A stretch of 64,000 nucleotides of DNA, taken from contig JAHLJT010003656.1 of NCBI GenBank assembly GCA_031308135.1, positions 68,280,984 to 68,344,983 on the forward strand. Direction: 5' to 3'. The translations under genes and the position numbers were made by a program. How positions within the stretch are numbered: the stretch's first letter is position 1; each line of letters opens with the position of its first letter. Origin of the DNA: Acheta domesticus. Lineage: Eukaryota; Arthropoda; Insecta; Orthoptera; Gryllidae. The notes beneath the pieces are model-generated. The model saw only the letters and a list, made by a program, of their open reading frames with translations, had not been told where the DNA came from and made no database searches. This document shows, piece by piece, positions 51,700-63,649 of this stretch.

Positions 51700-52700
51700 A
51701 GAGTTGATGGTTTTGTATGTTTTATGACATCATGAGCACTAAATGAGTGGGCTGTCTGCTTGATGGATACTTGGTCCACCTCAAGGTAGCATCCAACAGA
51801 ACAAAGGCGAACCACTCATAAATCAGCATATTATCTTACAAGAGAAACAAACCTGCGCAAATGCAACCCCAACACATGTTGCAAAGGGTATCACTTCGTA
51901 AGAAAAGCAATGCGTCCTCGGCCCTTAAAGCGGATTTTCGTAACCCTGCGATACACGAATCTTGTTTCGTATGCCGTAATTTACGAAAAGAAACCTTTTT
52001 GGACATTCTATTATATGTAAATGACATTTTTGGATGGTGCACCCACTCCGTAGTTCGGATTGTCAGAAAAGTTCGAAGTTGGGATCCAGACTGAAGCGAT
52101 TTTGTTTTTTAAAACGAAGACTTTCAAAGCGCGTAATGTTGGCACGACTTCAACAAGAACCTATTGATCATAGAACGTATCCTAATGGAGCACGTGTTAG
52201 AAGAACTACTACTAATCAGCGACTATCAACACTTTCATTTGTTTTCATGCGTTAGCTTTATTAGGCTGTATCGAGAGTGCAAATAAAAGGAGATGAAAAG
52301 GAAATTGTTCTTCCCCGAGTCGCACTGAATCACACTGGCGGAGGCGATGAGGCGCTGTGAGAACCCAGACGCGTCACCAACAGGCGCCACCTCCCTCGCT
52401 CCCCCGCTGTCCCTTTCTTCCGACCCATCGGACGGGCCCGTCCGCGCGCAAATCGATACCCCCCCCCCCCGAGTGGCCTTCGCTCGCTGCCAAGGCACAG
52501 AAAGCATTCTCCTGCGGGAGGGAAACGCAGTTCTTGTGCCCTTATATTTCACAGAGCCAAAAGCCTCTGGGTTCAACACGCCATGGATCGTCGATACAAG
52601 ATCAAGGGATTCCCAACGTCTAATACCCCGACATAAAGTATACAAATAAACACTTTCAGTCACGATTGTTGAAGGAATGCAATAGCTAACTTACACTATG
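51700..52700. other. Intergenic stretch with a small GC-rich patch
   Basis: No gene is recognised. A GC-rich patch with a C10 run lies at about 52,340-52,480. Confidence 0.5.
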
Positions 52701-52769
52701 GAATTACAAGGAAATTCAATAGCAATTCAACGCCTTCGCAAATGAAGCAGAGCATGTCTTACACAATTA

Positions 52770-52860
52770 GGGAACATGCCATGTCTACCGGGATTCGATC
52801 CCGAGTCAATTCATTCTCAGCCGTTAATTGAACCACGGAATCTCCGGAGCAGCCGCTCCG
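52770..52860 (-). repeat. tRNA-like fragment (possible SINE head)
   Basis: On the minus strand GTGGTTCAATTAACGG and GGGATCGAATCCCGGTAGAC have A-box and B-box character with plausible spacing. A full cloverleaf does not form convincingly by eye, so I do not call it a tRNA gene. Confidence 0.3.
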
Positions 52861-53729
52861 CGAGAGGCAACCGGAGGCTCCGGCGGAGTGGCGCCCGCGC
52901 GCCGATGATTCAGTGGCCTTCACTCGCGCCGAATTAGCACGGAAGCGCAAAATACCGCTGCGGCAATGCGTTGTCAACGAAAGCGAAACCTCTCGACGAA
53001 CGCCAAGCAGAGCTCCGAAATCTTCGGCGTGGATTCAACAGCGAAACACTTCTTACTCTACGAAAATTAGGAAATTAGGTGTAGACAGAATACAACTTAA
53101 ACGTAACCAACAAATATAACCAACAATGAATATAAATATTGAACAATTTTTCGGCTTATTCAAATATGTAAGATTTTCTGGAACATCAAAGTTCATGAAC
53201 ACGGAGTAAATGTGGAGTCTTTACTGTCGTTTGACATTGTTTGCACAGGTTTCGATATTGGAAGGGCAGTATTTCGGACTCGCTCACTTCGTAATCCAAG
53301 GAGAAAGACGTTACATCACAAATTTCCAAGCAGAAAAACAATAAGAACCCATGAGTCAGTTGATACGTGTGAGCCTGAGCGAAAGGAGATAATAAATGTC
53401 GCAAGAGAAGATATTTAATTTTCTCTAATTCTAACGTTAAAGTTCATATTTAGGTGCATTCTAAATATGTACGTTTTCTATGGTCATACATCGTAAACGA
53501 GTCAAAATGAACCGTAATTTTTTTCGTTTAGCGAAATGTTGTTAACCAGATATGTTAGTACCAATTAATCCCCCATTTTAGTTGTGTGACTGATGAAATT
53601 TGAGGGCCTACGATGATCACGCCAAACTTTGCCCCTCCAGATCCAGAATACCCTCCAGATCCAGCAAAGGAGCTGAAACGTCTTGTCCCATCAGGTCCAA
53701 GCAAAAAATGCTGTTGTACCTAGAGATTT

Positions 53730-53960
53730 CATGGGGTTGTAGCGTAATAGTGAGTGGGATGACTAGTTAACCTCAGAGACCGGGCTTCGAATTCCATCAT
53801 CACTGGTGATCTTGAGTTTCACTCAACCCTCCTTCAAATGAGTCCTCAATATTTTTCTGACTTGCTAATAAGATTTGGGGGCTAAAGCAGCCGAGAGTGT
53901 GGCTTTTGCCAGACTATATCCATCTAGCTCGGAACGCAAGGAAATAATGAGAGCCATAAC
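53730..53960 (+). repeat. Second tRNA-derived SINE-like repeat
   Basis: GTAGCGTAATAGTGAGTGGG followed by GACCGGGCTTCGAATTCC resembles a pol III A box and B box. The following body ending CATCTAGCTCGGAACGCAAG looks like a SINE body. It is unrelated to the six-copy family, and only one copy is visible. Confidence 0.4.
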
Positions 53961-54349
53961 CTTCCATTTTCCCCATGGACCTTGCTAAGATTTTGTGCGA
54001 AAACACAGGGTTTTTTTAGCCCTCTCACTGCTGCTGCTTTTATTAGCAACTGGGGTGGAGTACATTGATTGTTTAAGTTAAGTAGGATAATCAATTACAA
54101 TACTCAAAATTATTCAATTACACAAAACAAAAATCGGTAAGTTTTACGTTTGCAGCGCTATTAATATATACACCGTTGTCAACAGAGTTTTCATCATTAT
54201 CCGGTGGCGGCTCTCCTCCCGAGCCATCACCGCCCGGGAGGGAGAGCATCTGTCGCGGAGGCGCGCGGAATGGCAACGCGCACACGGCGCCAAGGCTAAA
54301 CCAGCGCACTGCATTTCCACACACGCCGTTCCACTAATACGAAATTCCA

Positions 54350-55080
54350 AATCAGGCAACGGAAATTTACGTGCTGGAAAATTACGTGCATTTACCCAAC
54401 GAGCTTCATAATCTAAGCGCGCCGTTTACAGCAAAACAAAATCTGAAGCTTGCAAAGCTTCTTTCAACTTTCTTATATACCCTAGAAGCAAATCGCATTA
54501 TAATATCCCACAACCGGTGTGTAAATAAACTCTAGATAGAGTGTTGACAGTATTCGTTGAAGAGGTCTTAAAGCTTTGGAAGTATAAGACGATGACACGG
54601 ATTTGATGGTTATGTGGGATAGCACATCACATCTCCCGTACTAGAGTGTAGTTTGGCCTTCTTTCTGCCTCCCGAAAGATCAAATTGCCTTCATCCTTCA
54701 GAATTTTTTTCCCGCAGATATGCATATTCGAATAATGTTCACTCATCTCTGTTCCCCCCTTCCCGTAGTTTAATGAGTTTTTACTTGTTTTGATAAGTCG
54801 TTTAAGAGACATTCGAATTTGCACCGCAACCGTTTATACGCACAATATCCACTGTGATCTGTGGAGAAATTAGAGGAGAATGCACATTTAAGGAACCTGC
54901 CGAGAACGCGTACTGTCCACTGGCCACCGAATCGCAGAACTAAAAGGAAAGGTAAATGAATCGAACAGCGGGCGAGTCCCATTACATTACCACTGAATGA
55001 GATGAGAGCCGTCAACAACACCGCGTTCGTACTAACGACATCAGATAGCGAGCCCGTCATCTCCGCGCCATTCGAATAAA
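54350..55080. other. Intergenic stretch, nothing identified
   Basis: Mixed-composition DNA; no gene or repeat is recognised. Confidence 0.5.
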
Positions 55081-55089
55081 AAAGGCAGC

Positions 55090-55990
55090 GCTGCTCTCGT
55101 CTCCGTCGCGCGGGGCCGAGGTGGCGGGTGGGTTGGGGTTGAAGGGGGAAGGGGGCGGGACCGCCACGCGGAATTGCACGCCAACGAGGCGAGGCGGCGC
55201 GGCGCGCTATCGCCCCCAGGATCGCGCGCGTCCTCCTCCTCCTTCGGGCGTCGCCATTAATCACCATTGTGCGGCGCGGTGGACAGCGCCGCCCGCCCTC
55301 ACTGCCTTGCGCAACGCGTCTCACCAGTGCAGGGGGGGCGGGGCGGGGAGGAGCGGAGCGGGGCGGGGAGGAGCGGGGCGGGGAGGAGCGGGACGGGGAG
55401 GAGCGGGGCGGGGAGGAGCGGGGCGGGGAGGAGCGGGGCGGGAGGTGGCGGGGCGGGGCGGGGAGGAGCGGGGCGGGGAGGAGCGGGGCGGGAGGTGGCG
55501 GGGCGGGGCGAAAGGTGGCGTGGCGGGGTGGAAGGTGGCGGAGCGGGATGGGAGATGGCGGGGCGGGAGTGACGGGGTGAGGTGGGCGGTGGCAGGGCAG
55601 GGCGGGGCGGGGCGGGGTGGGGTAGGAGGTGGCGGGGCGAGGCGGGGTGGGAGGTGGCGGGGCGGGGTGGGGTGGGAGGTGGCGAGGCGGGGTGAGTGGG
55701 AGGTGACGGGGCGGGGTGGGGTGGGGTGGGAGGTGACGGGGCGGGGTGGGGTGGGGGTGGGGTGGGAGGTGACGGGGCGGGGTGGGGTGGGAGGTGGCGG
55801 GGCGGGGCGGGGCGGGGCGGGGCGGGGCGGGACACGTCGCCCGCGTTAATGAATTCTCGTGTAGCGCCGCTCGGGGCGGTGCACCCAAGACCGCACCACG
55901 TTGGCGGGGGGTGGGGGAGGCGAGTGAGACGGGCGGGTACGTCCCCCCGTGGGGAGCGCGGGGCCATTCGCTGCCCTAGTGCACACGGCG
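55090..55990 (+). repeat. GC island with long G-rich minisatellite
   Basis: About 55,330-55,835 is an array of GGGGCGGGGAGGAGC (15 bp) grading into GGGGCGGGAGGTGGC and GGGGTGGGGTGGGAGGT variants. G-runs are very frequent on the plus strand. Long open frames (up to 372 codons, Gly/Arg or Pro/Arg/Ser rich) on both strands are artefacts of a stop-free repeat. Confidence 0.85.
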
Positions 55991-55999
55991 CACTTTCAA

Positions 56000-56930
56000 A
56001 TACGGGCGATGCGAAGTTCATGTGAATTATTACAATTAAGAATGCGAATCAAATGTTACGCAAGAATGACAAAAATCAACATAAGCAAGGAAGAAAAGGA
56101 AACTGTTCAACATAAGCTTATTCTATTCGCACTTGTACTATTGCACATCTCTGTTTATCCATGTTGTACTGTTCGCAAGTTTTTATTTACGAAATCAGAC
56201 AAATTAGCGCAAATTGGCGTGCCGCTAATCTTTTATCTCATGTTCACATACCCTTACTGAACACAATGGGCCCTAAAGGGGGAGTAATGAACAATGGATG
56301 GCGTCACCCACTAAATGCTGACAATGAGGACAAGTTGATAGTTAAGTTAGAAAACGAATTTTGTTAAAAATCTAACATGGGTTGCACTTGCATCTGGGAG
56401 GAGGGAACAGAAAGGAAAATTCCACATGGGCAGAACGAAAGCCCGCTGGCCACCGATCTTTAATTTAATAAATATATTACGACATACACGTAAAGAACAA
56501 TTAGATAAAAGATCAACTGATCATATTAAATTTTTTTACAGTAGAGACGGAAGATCAATGTGTTTTAATAGCAGTACGAGTAAAATTGTACAGCAGTGTG
56601 AAGCTTTTTTTCAAGCCCCATCTAATTTTTATGGTAGTACTGGAAAAAACAACCAGTCGCATGTAACAAACATTCAACCGGCTGAAAACCGACGTGTCTC
56701 ACCAATTGAACATTTTATTACGAGAACGTTTTGTCTTATTAACGCTCATTAGCCCGCCCCAAAAACCATCAAGGGCATGAGAACAATCCATAACACTATT
56801 AACCAAAGAACAAAAACGCACTGCTTAATCAACACACGACGGATCCCATTATCACCACTGTCTGGGACCACCGAAGAAAAGCAAAGCCAAAGAGGATGGG
56901 GCTCAATGAAACTTGCCGCACCTGAAGAGC
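56000..56930. other. Intergenic stretch, nothing identified
   Basis: AT-rich DNA with short open frames of no recognisable content. Confidence 0.5.
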
Positions 56931-57057
56931 CCCCTCGCGGGGAGGTCGACGCCTTCCCTGGGCGGGGGCCAAGTGGCGCGGCGAGCGACCTGCCAAACGC
57001 GCGCTCTGGCACTGGCTACAGCGGCCGCGGCGGCGGCGTACTACGCGGAGCACGCAG

Positions 57058-57190
57058 GCCCGGAAGGAGAAGAAGAAGAAGAAGAGATAGAAGGAGAAGA
57101 GAAGAAGAGGAGAAGAAGAGAGAAAGAAGAGAAGAAAGAGAAGAGAAAGAGGGAGAAGAAAAAGAAGAGGAAGAAGAAGCAGAGGAGCGA
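57058..57190 (+). repeat. Purine tract (GAA/GAG-rich)
   Basis: About 130 bases almost purely of A and G on the plus strand, built from GAAGAAG and GAGAAG variants inside a GC island. It can form triplex-type structures. The Glu/Arg-rich open frame over it is low complexity, not a gene. Confidence 0.85.
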
Positions 57191-57457
57191 CTCGGAGGAG
57201 TCGGCAGCACTCGCCAGGGCCGCACTTTCATCGCGGTGGGTTTTGTAACACGGGGAGGCCTTGCGTACTCGCGACCGCTTCCTATGCCAGCCGCAGGCGA
57301 TGGAGGCAAGAAATGAACGCATCAGTTCCTCGCGACGACTGATTATAAAAAGGCAGATGTGGCTTATGGTTACTGAACTTCTTCGCAGGAAGAGAGGGCA
57401 TTTACAAAGCACTATAAGGAAGATGTAGACTCCCATCAAACACTGTGATAACGATGA

Positions 57458-57483
57458 GGATGATGATGATGATGATGATGATG
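57458..57483 (+). repeat. (GAT)n microsatellite
   Basis: Eight to nine GAT triplets. Confidence 0.9.
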
Positions 57484-58139
57484 TGAGTAATGAGAATGAA
57501 GATGGGTACTGTAGTATGAGGTAGAAGAGCAAACCTGCAGTTATTGTCCACCACTAATTCCAAATGGAGTTGCCGCAATGCGAAACCCAAACTCAACTTG
57601 GAATGTTAGCACGCTGGCCGCTACGGCACGAAGCGGGTCGCCCTCCATCGACGCGAAATCCTTTGAAGAACTACCAAACTGCCAGTGAAACTAATTTTGC
57701 TTTGCCATGCGATCAGAACAACTGACTCGTACGTGTTTAGCAAGACTCTCAGTAGTGGAAATATCGGAGACAGAAGAAAGAATATTGTACTAGGCGGGCG
57801 TGGCGCTTCCAACGGGTATTTTCACTATAAATATGTTTACATAGGTTAGAGGATACCCAAAGCACGTTTTCGAGTACTCTATTGGAATATTTCCAGATGA
57901 TTCCAGAAAAATGTCACTTCACAGTGGTGAAAGAAACGGTGGACTGAAAGAGATCCAACCACCAGCAACGGACGGGCACTACCCAGATCAACCCTTTACT
58001 CATGTATAGGAATTTGCATAGAAATAGAAAGACGTATCTACCAACGACAGACGATGCTGAGCACACGACCTTTTCGAATTCTACATTTCCTTCGGATCTC
58101 TCAGCCGAATACCGTGAAAAACACCCTCTCTGCCTCCCA

Positions 58140-58330
58140 GCCATCAGGACGTGAGCGCGCGCGCGTGCGAGGGGGCGAGGCGAGAGACAATGGCTGGGAA
58201 ATGTAGCGGCAGCGGCGTAGTCGAGCGCCCGGAGTGCGAGCTCTCTCTCCCCGCGAGCCACGCAGGAAATCGTCCCACGCCAGACGAACGCTCCGGGACG
58301 CCGCGCCCGCCCCGGGCCAACTGCTCCGGG
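58140..58330. other. GC island
   Basis: CpG-rich patch with GCGCGCGCGTGCGAG; no exon is recognised. Confidence 0.4.
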
Positions 58331-58336
58331 AGTTTA

Positions 58337-58919
58337 AGGTCTTACACGCAACACTCACCGTGCTGGATACTCGGAATGACATGAAATTTCACCAGCTGAT
58401 AGAACACCATGCAAAACCTATATACGCAAAATTTTGAAGTGCTATGGAATATTATAAATAGTGGTTTATAGACATTTTGTATCAGGACCTTTCGTGACCT
58501 TCGCGCTTCCCGCAGCGGGCGAGCCGTTGCTTCGGCAGCGCTAGGAACGTTACGCGGCGTCTATCAGCCGGTGTCAGATTTCCAAGCGCGTTCGTTCCGT
58601 CTGAACCTGCAAAGTAAACACCCGTTTTTGTCACCCCGCCTGCCCTCCAAGAAACTGAGACCTTCCCGACAGGCCGATAGTGCAGGCGCGGTGTGTGAGT
58701 AACGTCCGCCGAACCAGCGGCGAGCAGCGATTTCCGCCCTTCCACGGTCGGTAAGGTCAAGAAAGGTCCCAATACTAATTATCGCAAAAACACCACTTGC
58801 AATGCTTCATAGCACGTAAAAATTTGTATGTAGGTTGTGTTTTGAAAGGTGCTGAACAAGCTGGTAAAATCTCAAGTCAATCCGAGTATCCAGCACGGTG
58901 AGTGTTGCGTGTTAGACCT
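58337..58919. mobile_element. 583-bp fold-back DNA element
   Basis: The left arm from 58,337 (AGGTCTTACACGCAACACTC) is inverted at the right, ending at 58,919 (AGGTCTAACACGCAACACTC inverted). Similarity continues inward for about 120 bp on both sides (GAGTATCCAGCACGGTGAGT block; CACCAGCTGATAGAACACC against TACCAGCTTGTTCAGCACC). The interior of about 330 bp has no coding content. I see no clear target duplication. Confidence 0.7.
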
Positions 58920-59004
58920 GATGTGCACGCCCCTTTCTGACCAACAATTTCCGAGTATATGCGAACGCGCGCGCACGGAGAGCGGCTTTATAGCCTCACA
59001 AGTA

Positions 59005-59237
59005 TACTGCGACTTTTGTAACACTGCCTCTGAAGACCCGTCTTCGCAATGGAATATGTCACGGTATTTCGCGTATTTCTCAGTCGCGCCGCAAGGTATC
59101 GCATGATCTCGACCGTATCAAGCAGTGTTTGCGATCATGCCATTCGTAGCGGCAGGATCGAGAAAGACTCGAAATGTCGTGTGATATTCCATCGTGGCCA
59201 TAGGGGCTCGAGAGACAGAGTTAGAAAAATCGCACTA
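59005..59237. mobile_element. Palindromic TA-flanked MITE, copy 2
   Basis: Homologous to 26,290-26,519, with ends TACTGCGACTTTTGTAACAC and TAGTGCGATTTTTCTAACTC (inverted) and TA on both sides (59,003-59,004; 59,238-59,239). The left arm has diverged more than the right. Confidence 0.75.
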
Positions 59238-59239
59238 TA

Positions 59240-60650
59240 GCTGCGCGCATCCGCGCGTTTGCTGGAGCTGCCTGAAATCGTTCGGCAACAGAAGTGCGTG
59301 AAATCGGGACTTATTCGGCTCCGGTGCGGCGTGTATGAAGTAGGGCAGTCATTCTGCGCCTTAGCAACATTCTCAAAGGTCGGTCAATACAGAGGATGTT
59401 AAAGTATTCATTTCATCCAGTTCAATATCACTCAAACACATTAATTTCCAAAAGGGAGCTTTTTATCAATATTTTCCATTATTGCTTTTAAATGTTATTT
59501 AAGTGATCGCAGCAAATAGTATGCAATAAAAAAAGGAAAGAGATGTCCTTTTGATTTTAATTCCTGTGATTTTTAGGTAACGCATTGAATAGCACGTTGG
59601 TATTTGTTTACGATGGCGGAAGAAAAAATAAAATTGGAATTCATGTAACAAAATTTCACATTTTCAATGGTTTCATCGATTATCTCATTCTTTCTTCCCT
59701 TTTTCACAATGGGAAAGCCTAGATACAACGATTGCATGAAAACGGTCTGTGGATTCTATACGAAGATCAAATACGAAGTCACAACTGACTAAACAGAAAG
59801 TCGTTTCCATTATGCCGCGGCTGGTTTTTACTCCTCCAGCTGGGGTTGAAAACACTGGCAACTACGCTTCCATACCACACAGAGGAAGACATAAATCATA
59901 TTCAACCTTTTACTCAAAATGTCGCATTCACAGGTCCACGAATTCCAATCACTTGGAGCAAGCCTACCTTTGCTGAAATTGTTCTCACCTGAATGAGTCT
60001 CTGATATCTTAAATTGCTACTGATACGATGGAAGCTTTTAATCTTCAATATCTACAAGAACGAAAAGATCGAATTTCTCGGGTTAGACCCGCATATGATA
60101 AACAGTTATTCACGTAAGACGTGACCATAAGAAAGGGCAAAGATCACAAGATTTCTACAATGAGTCTGAAAAAGGGCAAACACTCGACACGACAAAATAG
60201 TTTTCGCGAATTCGTCAAATAATTACAAATAGGCATTTTCTTCGAAATGGATTCCATACATCCAATCGGAAAACAGTTAAAACTAAGCTTCATATGCCTC
60301 ATCAGTTTCGGTGCGAAACAACCACCATTTGCTTTACACCGGCCTCGCCCTCCGACTTAACCACAGGCATATATCAGTTATGCAGGGATTTAGAAGAAGA
60401 TTCGAACCACTGTAACAAATAAATATGCCCTGTCCAGGCGTATACAATCCTTTTTGGGATAACGGTTACAAAAACATCTAGCATTCAGGAATTCAAAAAT
60501 TAGCTGATGTGTTTCGTTTAAGGTTAATTATTAAGGATATAACATTCGTTAATTATTGCAAATTAAACAAATTTGAGTTGACTTGAAATGTGTATCCTCA
60601 AATAAGGACGCCGGGCATTAATTAGTGCAGAGAAGAAGAGATTCTTAAGA
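59240..60650. other. Intergenic stretch, nothing identified
   Basis: AT-rich DNA; no recognised gene or repeat. Confidence 0.5.
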
Positions 60651-60659
60651 ATGAACAGT

Positions 60660-60890
60660 TATCGAATCCGACCCCCGTCAGTCCCGTAGCGCCCTGGCGG
60701 CCGCTCGCGAGCGCTGGGCGGCGGCCAAGGCGGCGGGAGGTTCCCGCGGTCTCCTGGGGAATCCCCGAAACGGTCGGTGTCGGAGACGAGGCCCTCGCGC
60801 CCCGGGGCCTGGACTTCGAATCCAGGCCTTCCCGCGGCAACACGTCCGCCGATTTCCCTGCCTCTCACTCCACCATTGCTTCGTCATTCA
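60660..60890 (-). repeat. GC-rich repeat-like patch with box-B-like motif
   Basis: On the minus strand AAGCAATGGTGGAGTGAGAG is followed by GGCCTGGATTCGAAGTCCAG, a B-box-like palindromic motif, inside a CpG-rich patch. It may be a SINE remnant; only one copy is visible. Confidence 0.3.
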
Positions 60891-61509
60891 ACCTAATCTC
60901 ATCAAATCACTTAGTTGCCCTACAGTAAGTAGGATTCAGAACTTTAACATATTTTAATTTTTTGGACAAAAATCAACAATATGACAGACGATACCTATTT
61001 TCCGGTGCATGCCTCTCCGGTTTTAAGTACGTATTCTGTTAAATTTCCCCACTACATAAGAACAATACGTACTTGTAAAATACGATTCTCCAATAGGAAT
61101 GGAGTCGAAGCGCCCGTCAATTACAATCAGGAAACAATCACGCTCCACTCGAAACACCCACAAATTAAGTGCTTTGCCATCATCGGTCTCGCCAGTTCCT
61201 TCCGGGAAAAAATAAAAGAAGCGCACGCAGTTTCGTGATTCTTCGCCAAGCGTGAGCTCTTTTATTTAACTTCCTGGCAATAATACAAACAGCAACATTC
61301 TGGATCAGCCCGCGGTAAACCTCTGCCTACAGCATTCAATTGAGACGAATTTCCATAATAATCTTTCACAGATAATTAGAATGCAAAACGATTTGCCTAA
61401 TGTAGACGACAGGGTTCGCTATGCAGTGCCAGAATACACCCCTCACGCACAATTTCTTGCGTAGCACGTTTATACTGAACCCTCCCTCGTATGCGAGAGT
61501 ACAATCGCT

Positions 61510-61735
61510 AGGCGCCCGAGTGGTGGTGGTGGGGGGGGAGGGTGAGAAGGCAATGAGGCGAAGCGGGGCGGGGCGGCAGGCGCTGGGTGGTAGGGGGCGT
61601 TTTTTTAAGGCGCGCCCTTGCCAGCGCGCAGCGAAGAAAAGGGAGCGGGCGGGCTGCGCTGAGCTCACGTCGCCCGCGCCCACGCCCGCGTCCGGCGCTA
61701 CCGCAAAAAACTACGCCGGGGGGGAAACACTCTGC
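61510..61735. other. GC island
   Basis: G-rich and CpG-rich patch including GGGGCGGGGCGGC and a GGGGGGGGA run. No exon is recognised. Confidence 0.4.
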
Positions 61736-61739
61736 TTGA

Positions 61740-62490
61740 ATCGCTATAACGTTACGATTCGATACGATACTTCAATGTTTCGTTACGCTTCGTCGCGTTG
61801 CTTCATGTCAAGCTGCTCTACGCAGCACTGAATTTAGCCCACGTCACAGATCGAAGCAGACAGTTGACGCTGGTGCGATCTATCAATAAGACGCCTAATC
61901 AAAGGCTATTGAGTTTCACCTTGGAACCCGTCCGGTTATCGATACATTCAGACAGTAGTGACACACTTCTCTACATTAAATTGAATACTGGAAGCGTCCT
62001 GCCGTGAAACAGACATGGTGACCATTTCATAATAATCAATATTCACCATTATGTAGATTTTACTCAATTCTCTAAGCTGAATATTCTCAAGCTCTCTTTG
62101 CGCTCAATATTTGGAAATATTCCTCCAGCATATCAACTCCTTCGTCTAATACAAATAATCTCAGGAGAGTCAAAAAACAACCTACACGAAACGTGGCAGA
62201 AGACAATATTACCCGTAATTATTTTCGAAAGTCTTCATTACTATTAGTTCAGAATATCATTCGCAGTGAATAAATTAACTTACTGACAATATAAAAAAGT
62301 TAAGATTCAAACACAGAAATGTGATATTTCAAAAACATCATTGGTGTTCCATCAGAAAATCACAATTTCGTGCTGTCTCTTATATGTTTCAAACAGGCGA
62401 GGCAAAACGCAGATCCACAAGTCAAGGAACAAAATTCGAGTGGAAAGGGTGAAACGATGAAAGTTTAGAAGCGGAGTGTCACTCAGAAGC
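61740..62490. other. Intergenic stretch, nothing identified
   Basis: AT-rich DNA without recognised features. Confidence 0.5.
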
Positions 62491-62499
62491 ACCACTCAG

Positions 62500-62790
62500 G
62501 CACCTCTTCCACACGTGCAGCAAACGCAATGAGAGGCAGAAGCGAAAGCGCGCCCGGCGCACCGCACTGCCGCGTTGCGCCCGCGTCGACGCAGCGTGTG
62601 TAACGTCGGTGTCCCCGAGCGCACATCTGCTTTCTGCTACCGCCGCCACATGTTTTCTCGAGGATTGTAGGTTTTGGAGCGTGTGCGCGGAGAGCGCTGA
62701 CGTCACGCCGCCTCCCACGACTTCCGCGGCGACGACTCAACAACATCGTTTGGATCACGACCGCTTCTGTTTTAGTCGCCGTAGGCCACG
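62500..62790. other. GC island
   Basis: A CpG-rich patch; short overlapping open frames only. Confidence 0.4.
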
Positions 62791-62799
62791 CAGCACCAC

Positions 62800-63600
62800 C
62801 TTCAAAATGATTCTCAAATTATCTCTTTTTTCAATATTCTCAAAGCAGTAGCTAAATGCGAATGGCACAATTTTAATACTATATTATTATGAAAAGATGA
62901 AACGATTATAATTTCAACATGCGTTCGGAATAAAATTTACACAATTAGTTACAGAATATGTTCGAAATAAGAAAAAGGGCACAATTATAAACAGTGTAGT
63001 TTCCTAGCATTCAACGGCAATAGGTATATTTACTAAACCCCGTCACCAGCAAATCATGTAAACTATGTATATCATACAAAGCTGGGAGACTATATTCCAG
63101 TCTAATGTGCAGTAGGATTCATTTATGTGCATTTTACAATAAATGGGAAGATGGAGTCGAGAAAAATTACAATGTAGAGAGGAACAGACAACAAATTATG
63201 AAAAAGTATTCACCTGTTTAACTATATTCAGGTGAAAAGGTGGAGTGTATGGTCCCTCCAGTATTTTTACTTGTCGGTAGAGGCAACGGTAGGACGGTAG
63301 AGGCAATCAATCGGCTCTTAAGCTCCATGAAAGGGAGCTACTGATATTTACATACGGTAAAAAAATCAATGCACATCAAAAAATGCGCTTGGAATTTTAT
63401 TTCGAAAGAGAAGAATCAAAAAATAATCTTCCAATAATTCAACCTAAATATTAACCTACACTTATAACAGTTTTGTAACAGTCCTACTTAAGGAAAGAAA
63501 TTTTCAAGAAAAAAGTGAACACAACAGGTATTCTTCGATTAAATTACAATTTTACAGATAATGGGTTTTAAAGATTGTTTCAATTGGGTCGGAGGGCAGC
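62800..63600. other. Intergenic stretch, nothing identified
   Basis: AT-rich DNA. A short direct repeat CGGTAGAGGCAA occurs near 63,276 and 63,296. Confidence 0.5.
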
Positions 63601-63649
63601 GCAAACCAAAACTCGATCCGAAAATCGACTAGAAGCTGGAACAAAACTA

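Noticed and set aside
52770..52860. Functional tRNA gene
   Set aside because: A- and B-box-like motifs are present, but acceptor and anticodon stems do not pair convincingly; kept only as a low-confidence SINE-like fragment.
54770..56025. Open frames of 240-372 codons at 55 kb
   Set aside because: Most of their length is the G-rich minisatellite translated as Pro/His/Arg or Gly/Arg repeats; all frames are open for the same reason.
56777..57316. 179-codon Glu/Arg-rich frame at 57 kb
   Set aside because: It is the purine tract plus GC-island translation; no domain and no exon structure.
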